Shown here: piece by piece, positions 39,501 to 50,914 of the stretch
Numbering within the stretch: position 1 is the stretch's first letter
Layout of the letters: the number at the start of each line of letters is the position of its first letter
DNA from: Anopheles merus
Lineage: Eukaryota > Arthropoda > Insecta > Diptera > Culicidae
Direction of reading: 5' to 3'
DNA: 64,000 nt
Assembly (NCBI RefSeq): GCF_017562075.2
Contig: NC_054085.1
Coordinates: 29,555,656-29,619,655 of the forward strand
Notes under the pieces: model-generated
Databases searched by the model: none
The model's input: only the letters and a program-made list of their open reading frames with translations
Told to the model about the DNA's origin: nothing
Made by a program: the position numbers and the translations under genes

Positions 39501-42055
39501 CTGTAGGATTACAATACACGCGTCAAGTTTGTACAATTAACAACCACTCATGACTAAATGCATTCTATTGTATATGCCTAATACTGTTGTTTGTGTGTAA
39601 ACATGTTCGTAAAAATTCAACATATTCGCTAAAATGTTGTCGTTGCTGGGAGATTAACGCTTATTTCAGTTCTCAGTTCTCCTCTTCAACTACACCAATC
39701 TACATCGTCTACTGTCATATATTTTGCTAATGTTTTGTATCTCTCTTTATAAACCTATCCACTTATATGAGCGATAATAATAGCACAAACACGTCCGTTC
39801 AGTCCCAAAACCCCATGCACACGAACAATTTATGTACGTTACAAGCAGTTTTGTGCTTTGTACGGTTCTGGGAATAAAGTCCCATGTGAGTGTGTGCGCG
39901 GGGAGTACGAGTAGTTGTAATTAAAATCCCTGTGAACGGAATGGTTCCGGAAAATCCACCTTGTGGACTAATGACTGAACCTATCTACCTGTTTCCGTTC
40001 GATATTTCATGCAAAAAGCGTGAACTCATGCTCATCAAGCAACCGAACGCTGCCCGATGCAGTAGTCCGGAGCATGGCTGACACATGGATTGCAGTTCAT
40101 AATCTTCCGGTAATTAGTCGCACCGTGACAACAATGTTCGGCTTACCGACACGGACGCACTCCCGGAAGCGTAAAACCGGTTGAACGTACCACCGTAGCC
40201 CTTGCCTAAACTAAGCTTCGATCGGAACTGGAACGAGTGCGTTGGTTGCACGAAAAATCAATAGATAATTAAATAAATTAATTTATTTTCTATCAACGAA
40301 GTAGGCTCCAAAATCACGATGTCTATCTAGAGTGGCCTGGATGGGCCCCCAAGGTATACGCGTACGTTCCATTGGAACGGAAGATTGCTGATTCGAGAGG
40401 CACTTGAAAATGTTGACATAGAAACGTGATGTACGTAAAAAGGTCCGTGAGTGTGTAGCTTCTGACAATGGATAATGAGACACTAGTTGAATGCAGTTGG
40501 TACAAACAATAATGATTATGTTACGGTTAACAAACTGAAAAAGACATGGTGAACTTTTGCACGATGTGTCGGTAATCCGAAAATCCAGTTCCTACGAGTT
40601 AGGTTGTGCATCAAATCTCGATCATACCGTAGCATATTATAATAACTAGAGAGCTACGTGGTAAAATATGGGTACTCCTATCGCAATGATCTAAATTTTG
40701 ATATCACAACTTACATTTCCTATTAACAATGATAAAAACATCCAACTATCTTCGAAAAGCATGTTACTATCTGTAGGTCATTCGCTGTGGCAATCAACCA
40801 GAAAAAGCTTATCGCGTCCCGTGTGGTTAGCGAGCTATTTTTCTCGCGCAATACAATCTAAAATCGATCGAAATTGTGTTTCCGTTGCAAAATCTCATTT
40901 CAATACCATTCCTGCAAATATCCTTTTAACACTTCCTCTCGAAATCACATCGACCATGCTCAATAAGCACTTATCAATTGCGTATGTGAGGTGGAAATGT
41001 ATGTGTTCGTCCATTTTAAGCTCAAGCGTATTAAATTTTAGTTTGAAATCAATTACCCTATCCCACGGGAATATAACCTCGTGGAATGCATGGTGCAAAG
41101 TAGGGACTTTGGGACGATAATTATTATAAGCCATAAGCGTTGAGCTTGGGGTTTTAAGGAAAAGGTAGCATGAGGATAGAATTCTGGATAGCCTTAGGGA
41201 AGAAGTATATTAGAGCCATTAGATAGTTGTACGAGATAACGCAGAAAACTATCTTCTCGTTTCTAAACATCGTTCCCTTTCTCTGAGCGCAAACGTGTTT
41301 GAGATGGACTTAATTGAGATGGTCTTCTGTGTAAGCCTTTCTCGTCCCTTTCCCAGAATTGCTCAGTGCTTGGGATAGATTGATTGAAATGGCGTTACTA
41401 AAATATGGAAGAGATTAGTCGATGTAGAGTGCCGTAGTAAATTTGCAGCTCGCATGCATCACAAACAGAGGACCAGACTACAAACTAATATGATATGACG
41501 TCATGCTCACTGACCTGTAATCGATCTAAAAATAGTAGTAATTTCATCAGGAAAGTTATTGAGCTTAGTAGAATCTGGTTTTATTGTGATATAAGGATGT
41601 TGTGAAAAATAAAGCCCGAGTCAAAATACCAAACATTTGCATAGCTTTAGGCGCTATTAACAACGCAGACGGAGTGACACAAATTCGGCCAAAGTATGCT
41701 AAGCCTTTGCAAAATAATAAATAACTTCCTAAACGCTTCGCAAAAGTTACATTGTGCCACACGATCCAAAACCCCTCTGCGGTATAGCTCAGCTCAACAA
41801 ATGGCAGATTTTAGAAAATGAGATTAATTTCACACTAAAAAGCTCCTGCTCCATAACGTCCCAGCTTGGCCGAAACCGAATGATGCACCGTAAAGCATGC
41901 ACCGCAAGAGTGAACTAAATTCGCTTACTAAGCCACTGGACGATTAACCTATCAATGTTAACGGTTGATCGGAATCGCCATCGGAGACTCTTTTAGCTTG
42001 GAGTGTCACACGGTCTCACGAGCGTGACTGCAGAAAACTGACCGTGCGATTCCAT
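36510..42055. other. sequence upstream of the gene, probably intergenic or first intron
   Basis: No coding exon can be supported. The content is mostly A+T-rich, with an 18-bp perfect palindrome at 40271-40288. A weak TATA-like word, TATACATAAG, lies at 38801 with ACAGTCG 24 bp downstream, but no frame follows it. Possible regulatory sequence for the downstream gene lies here by position only. Confidence 0.35.
40271..40288. repeat. 18-bp perfect A/T palindrome
   Basis: AAATAAATTAATTTATTT equals its own reverse complement. GATA (40264-40267) and TATC (40291-40294) flank it on either side, so the outer bases also mirror. It contains AATAAA-like words and TTAATT, a homeodomain-type core. Its function is unknown. 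Confidence 0.7.
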
Positions 42056-42062
42056 AGGCGAG

Positions 42063-42110
42063 TATAAAAGTGCCGAGAGTTTGGGGCCCGAGCTTTTTGG
42101 TCATCAGTTT
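42063..42110 (+). promoter_or_regulatory. candidate core promoter: TATA box and initiator-like motif
   Basis: TATAAAAG at 42063-42070 is a canonical TATA box. TCAGTTT at 42104-42110 matches the arthropod initiator TCAGT, but the spacing from the TATA box to the initiator A is 43 bp, longer than the usual 30. It lies 188 bp upstream of the ATG at 42251 and 252 bp upstream of the first sure exon. It supports, but does not prove, a transcription start immediately before that exon. Confidence 0.3.
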
Positions 42111-42250
42111 TGCGGCAGCTTCATTGATTGCGTGACTTTGGCAACGTTGTGGCACACAGGACCCTATCATGATTGAAATTGTCCTAATCGCCCTTACACG
42201 TACCGCTGAACGAAACTCCTTGCGCGTACCTACCCTGCCTTGATGCATCC

Positions 42251-42321
42251 ATGCACGTTCTTCAGCTCCGCTCCACTCTAACCGTTCTCTTTTTTCTTCA
42301 TATTATTTCATGTCCCTGTAG
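42251..42321 (+). other. signal-peptide-like leader, out of frame with exon 1
   Basis: The ATG at 42251 starts MHVLQLRSTLTVLFFLH, a textbook secretory signal, and runs without interruption into the first exon, but one base out of register with the frame used downstream. Dropping one base from the T6 run at about 42292-42297 would carry the hydrophobic leader directly into the LVRQVITEDCG frame. So this is either the true start with a 1-nt indel (assembly error or real frameshift), or an acceptor pyrimidine tract whose TTT/CTT codons imitate a leader. The segment ends in CCCTGTAG, a valid acceptor. Confidence 0.35.
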
Positions 42322-42457
42322 CGCTCGTGCGACAAGTTATCACGGAGGACTGTGGACAGGAGGAGCTGGTACAGTGCACAAGACCGCTGCAGGTCCTATC
42401 GGCCACATCGGAGCTGTCCTTCGTTACCAAGAAGGAGGAGCTGGATAAACTTTGCCC
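42322..42457 (+). CDS. exon 1 of the sure part: cysteine-rich secreted, GPI-anchor-type protein
   Basis: This is the N-terminal part of a protein of about 300 residues assembled from five exons. Its frame starts with CG completing a codon, then LVRQVITEDCGQEELVQC, and it ends LDKLCP, giving cysteines in DCG, QC and LC contexts. The acceptor is CCCTGTAG/CG and the donor CCC/GTGAGT (phase 2). The LxxC spacing with amphipathic charges suggests disulfide-linked helices. I do not recognise the gene; paired-cysteine helical blocks recall the insect 27-kDa haemolymph glycoprotein (DUF1397) group and nematode DUF19 proteins, as resemblance only. The initiator and signal peptide are not settled. Confidence 0.75.
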
Positions 42458-45400
42458 GTGAGTATTACCCGCTTGTACCAACCAACCAACCAACCAACCA
42501 ACCAACCAAACCATCATCCTTCTGTTCTGTGTGGTGTACCCGACATCATCACCGTGCCCGGCATCATCATCCGCAATATATTCATTGAATCTAGCAGCTC
42601 GTTTTGGCTTACCCATTCAGGAGTTCGGTGTCGTCGGTCAATTTTAGCCGTTGAGCGTAATCACGTCCCCTTTCTCACGTACATCCGAGATTTTTCGCAA
42701 CCATTTGGTATTGATTTCATGCCTGAACGTTCGGTGAGAGTTTAGTAAAGGTGGACGCTCACATGACCCCTTGTAACATCATCGGCGGATGGACAATCGG
42801 TGCACCGCAGTTTTCGGTTTCTCTCTTATTAACCTCGGACACCCTGATCCTTGATCGGGAAGGAATTTAATGCTAAAGAGAGGGATTAGCATCTACTGAT
42901 GCAATGTAATCACTTTTACGCTCTGTTGCTAAACAAAATGGGATAGATAAGTTGACTTTAGCAAGCGGAATAGGGTGTGATCGTATTGATATGGAGCTTA
43001 AATGGAGCAGATACTGTATCCAAGGTAAACTCCTGGCTATTCATTTGCTACGAAAATGAACTCTTTGAAGCTGGTCGGGACATGAAGCAACAGTACACAC
43101 TTAATTCGTGTGTCGAAGGTGTGAGTAAAATTTTCTTCTTCAGCGCTTAAAGGCAAACAATATGGTTTTGAGCATGTCTACTAGTGAACCAAGCAATATT
43201 ATGGCAGAAGCAATTTTGGCAGTATTAACACCAATTTTCTTTTTCTGAGTTATACTTTGTCTCTGATGAGCATGATAATTTTTTAAACATATTTAGATTT
43301 TTATCTCTAGAAAGTAGAAATACATCTCATCAGTATCACCAAATTATTACAATGATTGTTAGTATTGCACTTTACATTTGAGAAGCAATGCAGTAGTTTT
43401 TGAAGATTTTTTTTCATTTGGCAATTCCTTAACAAGAGAAATGAAATCATGAAGCGAGCCATATGTTCCGCTAATAGGAGCTCGTAGCTCACCGTAAAGT
43501 CCAGCGCTGTCCCATTCCCATAACAAAACCACACAACGATCCGGTCGGAAGCAGTTGAAGTTCTGTGGAACCACATGTGCTGTACATGTTGGAGTCTGTT
43601 GCCATCCAGCCACTTCCCTTCATTTTGCATTTGCCACTCTATTTCAACCGGAAACAGCTGTGTGAAAGTTTGCCGGAAAAGTCCGTCCTACCGGTCGTAG
43701 GGAAACCCCAAACCAACCGCCACCGGAACAACAAAACGGTTGGGCCGATGTACGAAACCAACAACCCAATCCGCCGTTAGGGGTTGACCGGATGGGGCAA
43801 ACAACACCGGATCGGGTAGCAGAAAGTTAACTCTACGAGGTGAAGGGGTCGAACCGGAAAGCGTCAAACTATTTTCGGGGTTGTCGTTGAGTTCATTCCC
43901 ATTCTCACGTGCTCTTTACTATCCCACACGATCGCAAAGTGTCGTGAGATTATTCCAGACTCGAACTAGGCGAATAATTAGAAGCGGGAAACTTTTCTAA
44001 TTTAACGTTTTAACACATTTCCGTTAGACAACGTGAGGTTCGCTCAAGGAGACGACAGTTCCCAACGTTAGCTGACTGCATATTCGACTGCGCTTTCGGA
44101 GCTAAGGTTTAGATTGCAAAAGGTTGACAAGTGTGCATCGTCGTATGAAGGGATACCTTTGGGTATCCACCTCAACCGACCGGATTGTATGTCACCATCG
44201 TGTCTTACTGGAAAATCTCTCAAACTATTTAGAACAACGACACAGACGACGACTGTCAAATCACACCAGTTCTTGCTGTTGTCACGAGAATTAGTCCCAT
44301 TGGCTGAGAAATGAGCTATGCGATGAGAAAAGTTTGAGGTAACACTGGTTAGTTTGATTTCAAATTCACCCTTTCATTTGGAATGCCGAAAGCTGTCAAA
44401 AGAAATCCAATTTCGTCGATGCGTCTGGCATTGGCTGGTGGCTATAAAGACTAGGAATAGTGCCTGAGATTTATTATTAATGTTTTCTGCAGAGAAACGA
44501 TGTATCTTGACTGTTCCTGCGTGTCAAATTTCGCACAGCAATAGCAAAATAACAGTTGACAACATCTGCTGGCCATATTGCGATTTGTGTCGCTTTTTAA
44601 TTACAGATTGAGCTCCCCAGTTGAAGTTCAATTTCCAGCCAACTTTTGAATTTGTGCTATTGGTACGCTTTTCCATACGTAACAAACATGGAAAAGGACA
44701 TTTTTAATGAGGTATAATATTGTAGTGACTAATATCAAATAACAAACGCTCCACTATTGCTTTCCGTGTTTGTATTTCCAACCAGTGATAACTTTTTCAT
44801 TATTGGAAATAACTCTCCCACTCAATACACTCACATCAAACATACGTGTTCGTTACCACAGTTGACTGGTTTTCTCCTGCTGAGCTCTTGATGAGTCATA
44901 TTAATAACAGGCTTCATTTTGCATCGACACCCTCCGATCTTTTCTTTAAACTTATCATACGTATCCAATATCGAATGCACTAGTGAATAAAGAATGCAAT
45001 ATAAGCTCAGTATGACTTTCTTACCAATACGATTCGAATGTTGCATTCTTCAACAGCCCTTTGGGATACGCACAATATCGTACCGTACCGCTCACCCAGT
45101 AATGAACATGGTTCAAGAATATTGTTCATCCCAAAGCATACAATTTCAACAGAAATGATATTCAATTGCACAGAAAAATTCAATAAGAAAATACATATCC
45201 ACTTAGTTCTGTTCAGCCCACATAGACCAGGATATTGCAAATATTTCAAACCTAACTTCAGCAGCAGCACGCCGAGAGGATTTCATCCTGGGCAGAAAAT
45301 TCAATACTATCGCTTTAACTCTTACCCTCTTACCAGCCTTCTTTTCGAGGTTTGGCAATTTCCTTTCGAATGACTTGCAATGAAAACTCTGTTGAAGATA

Positions 45401-48400
45401 GAAAAGCTAAACATTTCTTCGCTCCATTTGACCTCTCGGTGCAATCTTTACCAACGGTAGTGGATTTCCAAGAAGGAACATTCCTCAAAGGATGACGACG
45501 TTCGCGGTGCATCGCTGTCGCTGTTACAACGAAACTATTACTATTTGCACTGTACAAATAAAACATGTGCTTCAAACATAAATAAACATTACTGAACCAT
45601 TTGTACACGACCGTTTACTCCGAGGAACGGTCCCAGAGCTATGAACGATTGTGAGAATCAACTCGAGACCACAGTTTCGTCACAAGATGGGTTCGAAGAC
45701 CCCGACACAAGATTGCATCTGTCCGTTTAGGTAAGCCCGTACATCCATTTCGACAGTGGAATACACTTTTCCGCACGCACGGCTTGACTTAGTCATCTGC
45801 CAAAAAGTTCACATATCAAATCAGATGAAATATAAATGAACTAGCAAACCACCTTCCAATGAATGGTCCGTTCAAAGGAGAGTTTGAGCCGTGTTGACCC
45901 GTGGAAACACTCTCTCGGACAAAATGTGTCCCAGTTTCGGTGTTTACGTGTGCACTGAAGCAACGAATGTAAATACAGACCACATGGACTCGAAAGCCTG
46001 CCGTGACGGTCAAAGTCCCCAATGGAAATGTGGCGTAAAGTTCGCTTCAAATCCACCCCAAACAGAGTGGCAACCAAACAGATGTACTTAGTAAATACCA
46101 AAAAGCTGAACTGGCTGTGTGCTGTGTCACCGGACCTTCAATCGTTACCTTCGTGCAGAGCTTAACCTTCAAGCCTTCGTGGCGATTATGCAGAGTAGAG
46201 GGAGAGCAAATCGACTTAAGTAAATATACTGAATACCATTCCTTATGCTTTTCACTTCCCCGGTGCACCGTTGCGTCTGGGAAAGGATACAGTTGTTATC
46301 GTAACAAAGTGACCGGAAATGGAGAAAACGGGAGTGAGATAAAGCTGGATGCAAGAGCCCCATTCATCGGGGATAGTAGCGAGGAAGTGTATATATTGTA
46401 AAGTTCTAGCAAAGAACATCCTACTCTTCCTGTCTCAAACCGTCCCTTGCCCAGTGATGTCATCGTTCGACCAATGTCAGGGAAATGCAAGGCAAATGTG
46501 ACAGAACCTATGTCCAGTGTGCGGGGCATCGTTGGAGACGTCCGTTTATCGGATTCATTCATGTCACACGTCGTGTCTAAAGAGAGGATGGGTCATTGGC
46601 AAAGGTAGAAGTATGGTATGGTCAGTATAAAGGATTGCAAAGAAAAACGAAGGATTAATCTTTCACAACCCTTTTGTGGGAAGTTTTCGAGCACGGCAAA
46701 GAACATGGCCCATGTAATGGTTGGAGATTCGAACAGGAGGTTGGAATGGTTCAACTTGAGGTGGAAACTTCGATAGCTTTTACTCCGAAAGAAGCAAGTA
46801 ACGGGGGTGTGAAATTGAACACGGTTCCACAAACAAACACACTCAATTACACACCCGAATAGTTGCCACTCTATTGGCACGGTGGATGGAGAGGACTTTG
46901 AATTTAGATGAGCGGAGAAGCTTAGTTGCTTAGTGAAAGAGGTTGAAGATAGAAAGCATGTTGGTCCGAGATGTCTTCAATGGAATTGTATCGATATTTT
47001 ATGCCGGGTATTGCTCTATCGGACGGATGACATTGCAATAGAATTGATTTGTATGAATGTTCCATGCTTCGAAAGCAAGAGTATTGTGGAAATGGTTGTT
47101 GATGTTGCGCATGGTTCCAGCAATTGAATTCCAACATACATTTTTTCAAAACTATATTCTTCGTAAATATTGGCTTCGAACCAATGCAAATTGAAAATAA
47201 AAGCTTAAGAATGTTGTGTTTTTCATTCTTCGGAGCCAAACGATCGTTCTTTTTTCTCTTCTTAAAACATTTTTCCTAGTAGGAAATTTCTGAAATACAC
47301 ACAACTAATTATGGCGTTCTTTCGAGGGAAGAATTAATCCCTTGCATTTAATGCAGAATGTTTTTTGATTTTTTTAAAGAATAATCGATAACAATTAATT
47401 GCGAAATAATTTTTGTTAATATAAATTATTATTTCAACAAAATATTGTATGATTGCTGTTATTTCCATTTGTCCCTTCCTTTAAAGCCTTTGTTCTGCAT
47501 AAAACAACTGGTAAATTAAATTATAAACGTGAAGCCCTCACTTCTACCAAGTTCAAACTAACCAAAAAGAAGACAAAAGCTCTCAGCCACCCAAAAGCAC
47601 ATGTGGAACGTAATTAAAATTTATGACAAAAGCTGCTCGTTTTCATTTCGACTTCGACGCAAAGTGAGCCCGTGGTGGAAGCCATCCCTGTCCCCTTTCT
47701 CCTCCTTTTGAGAGCCACATAATCAGCAAACCAGTGTTCTCGCGACAAACAAACAGCACGAAACAGATTCCGTTGTTCGCTGAAATTATCTCTCACGAAC
47801 TCTCCGTAAATGCAACATGCCGTCAGTTATTTGGTCAGTGTGTCTTTTCAAGAAACGCATCGAGACGAGCATCTGACGGACGAAAGCACCGCAGCGGACG
47901 GTTTAGAGCGCATCACGCAGCTCGCTTTTGTTGCGGAGAGGGCTGGGCTGGAAGGTCGTACGTGGCGCATACGTGCAGGTCTGAAATCGTATTCTCTACG
48001 GAGGCGTTTATCTTCCGAACGGTGTTGACGACATAATTTTGACTCACCAGCACACCAGACGAAGTGAAAGAGTAAGAAAAAGCCCATTCAAAAGTATGAT
48101 GGTGGCCGCAGCTTGGTTGACATTCCCTCTGCGGACACACACACATGTGCGTCGTGTGGAATGAATAATTATAGCCGGGAAAAGGCCGCTTGCCGCTCGT
48201 TGCTATGTTTTTGTGTGTTTTCTTTCTCGGCTAAAAGGCGTACACACTGATAAGGCAGAAGTTTAATGGAAAGTTGATACGGAAATGCAAGCAAAAAATA
48301 CACAAAACTCCACCAAACCAACCAGCAGCACGTGTCGGGAGTTTCTAAGCCTAACTTTCATACGCAGATACAACGCGTTTGTCGTTCGGGTGCGAAAGCA

Positions 48401-50765
48401 GGGCAGCCTCGACAACTCTTCCCTCACACTGGCTGGCGGGAAAACACATTCGGCTGTGGTTGTGTATCAAAGTAAATTAAAGCCCGTGGGCAGCGGCAGA
48501 CAGGGAGGGGTGTGATTTAATTTATGAAATTTTCCTAATGAAATTAACTCAATTTAAAGGGAGTAATTTAGCGCATTTCCTTTCAGCCATTTTCCTCCCC
48601 CAAGGTCTGTATGGTAAACGGCCGAACAGGAACCGGAAATGGGTTGGCAATTAAAACGAGTAAGCCTGTCTGTATCGCTACATGCGCTCCATGCCAACAG
48701 TGATAAGCGGAAACCGGTACGACCATTGGGGAGGCTGCGTATTACAAAACTAACACGTTCCCTCAGTATACTCCCAAAAAGAAGGGAGGCTTGCCTGCAT
48801 TAAAATGCCAAATGTACGAAATGTGTGTACACACATCATACGGAAATGTCAGACAGAAGATATGTTGAGACAAATTACACCATCATTTTCAGTACCCGGC
48901 ACACCCCATCCATAAACTCCCATTCGTCGTTTATTACCCTTTACAACCGTAACATTTCATTCACCTTTTGACCCTCCTCTCACCATCCGAAAGTTCCCAA
49001 AGTTTTCCAAAGAGATGCTCGGAGGTGATGTTTCAACGCGGAGGGAGTATGGGCCATTTCCCAATTCGACTACCAAACTCACCTAATGAATAATAACTGA
49101 ATAAGCACATCATTGCCGGATTGCCAAACGGAGCGAATGTGAGGCTTGGTGGGTGTAGGCGAGAGTGATGAGGCTCATTTTTATGGCTCGTTATCAGATC
49201 ATGAGCTGTAAAATTGTGTTACAACCCAAGTGGGGAGGGGGGAGACGGATGTACGATGTAATTAGCGTGCGTGTTAATCAATAATTGTTTACACAAAACA
49301 CTCGGTCTCTCTTTCCCACTCAGTGTTTGGTCATAGGCGTTGGTGAAAGTGTAATTTTGCAACTGAAAATGATAGGCTTGCTGTAGATGGGTGGTGTTTA
49401 AGCTCATGCCGACAACTCGTTTCATTCAATGAATGATTGTTCCTCTCTTCTGAAAGATTTTTTCAAGCTGGGATTAACCATTTTGTACGTGTTCTCTGTG
49501 ATCATCAGTATGAATGCTGTGTTTTGAAGTGATGGTGCCACTCACATATTTGCTCACATAAGGCAAATAATTAATAAATATGTTTAAGTCTTTGTTGACT
49601 TTGCTTTCGAATCTTATAAGATATGGAAAAAAGTATAAAAATAAGGAAGTTTTATAATAAATCATATTCATGAATTCCAAACAATACTTCAATCTTTACA
49701 TAATCGAGAGCGATCAGCTTGACTCAAATATCCTAATTGAAAATGCTTTTAAATACTATCACAACAGTGAATAGGCTACATCAACCTTCTTTAAAGCCCA
49801 AAAAGCGACAACCCATTCTAATAAACCTTTATACTTAACTCTTCACTTTTGTGTACTAAGCCATAAGAGACGCTTTAATCTTTGCACCACTACCATTTTA
49901 TGTGGCCACCGTTCTTACGCTCTCACTGTTTCCGTCTATCGACAACATTTCCCGAAGTCTCTCCCAACCATCGCAAAGTGTAGAAATGTGTTTTTGCTTT
50001 TATTTCCAAGCCTACTATTTTCCCACCACCACCCAGTCTGGCGCCACTGCTCGTTCGATGGCGACACCATGGCTAGCCAACGTTCATTATACAGTAAATC
50101 AATTCATTCCAGCGTCGACTCGCTGTCTGCTCTACAGCATCCATCCAGTTTCAGCTAGTCTTCGCAGTGCCTAACGCATCGTACAACTGGCACCAACTGC
50201 CAACCATGACGACGACGCCGTCGACCACGTTGTCCCAGTTTGTTTGCGACGACAAGGACGCTGAAACGAGGACACGCATGCAGCATTTTTCCGTGCTTTT
50301 AACCTCTCTATATACATTGAGAGAGGGAGACAGGAAGAGGTATGGTAGCAAAAAGTGTTTAGATGCCAGTTTTGACCTACTCTCTCGGGGTGGCTGATGT
50401 TGCCAAAAATTCTGCGCTTCATTAGCGCAAGACAAAGGACAAAGGCTTTGAGGTTTAGCACATGCATTACATTACGGATCGTAAAAGTGTTGATTGAAGA
50501 GACACATACAAGTTTGTGGTTTTATGTGTGCGTGAGTGTTGGTGTTGAAGAAAGATAAGAGTGTTTTGTTATAATAATAAATCAATATTGTGATCTCTTC
50601 CTGTTTGATCAACTAATGATGTTTGATAAAAAACCACCAACAAATATTTTCTTAAAATCTTCCCACGAGTTCCCAATACTCATATCATCTTAATCATACC
50701 AATAAGCGATGAGCACATCGATGCATTACCCACTCTCAACTATTTTCCTTCCTCTTCATTCACAG
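42458..50765 (+). other. intron 1, 8.3 kb
   Basis: It runs from the donor GTGAGT at 42458 to an acceptor TTCATTCACAG ending at 50765. It starts almost at once with a (CCAA)n tract and contains no exon I can support, though short frames occur on both strands. Such a large first internal intron is the usual place for enhancers; none is identifiable by eye. A donor-like GAGGAG/GTAAGG at 51402 belongs to the next intron. Confidence 0.7.
42477..42509. repeat. (CCAA)8 tetranucleotide microsatellite beside a splice donor
   Basis: Eight near-perfect ACCA/CCAA units begin 19 bp downstream of the exon 1 donor. The position is unusual because tract length changes would alter the immediate intronic context of that donor. 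Confidence 0.9.
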
Positions 50766-50908
50766 CGATCTGCACAAAGGACTGCACTGCATACGAAGCT
50801 ACACCCGGCGCTGCATGAATATTCATCAACGAGACCACTTCAACAAACTCTACCACGGCACTAATGAAGTGATACACGAGCTCTGCGAGGAAGGCCCATA
50901 TCAGGAAG
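50766..50908 (+). CDS. exon 2 of the cysteine-rich secreted protein
   Basis: The exon opens with C, completing the CCC codon left by exon 1, then DLHKGLHCIRSYTRRCMN, and continues to ELCEEGPYQE. Cysteines in HC, RC and LC contexts sit in strongly amphipathic sequence. The acceptor CATTCACAG is clear. The donor is not: the only choice joining exon 3 at its best acceptor in frame is GAAG/GCACGT after 50908, a GC-AG intron. A GT donor four bases later (after 50912) works only with a second acceptor 10 bases into exon 3. Confidence 0.8.
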
Positions 50909-50914
50909 GCACGT
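50909..50914 (+). promoter_or_regulatory. putative non-canonical GC splice donor
   Basis: GAAG/GCACGTACGT. GC donors are known in about one percent of animal introns and favour AG/GCAAGT; here five of the six intron bases agree. Splicing here joins G to AC at 56629, giving Asp and the sequence YQE-D-FLRHAPC. Competing GT donors at 50913 and 50917 overlap it. The first of these needs the acceptor at 56638 and gives YQE-G-T-HAPC; the second gives a stop with either acceptor. Confidence 0.5.

Noticed and set aside
45640..45730. B-box-like GGGTTCGAAGACCCC suggesting a tRNA or SINE
   Set aside because: The T-arm does not pair, no A box sits at the right distance upstream, and there is no acceptor stem or A-rich tail.
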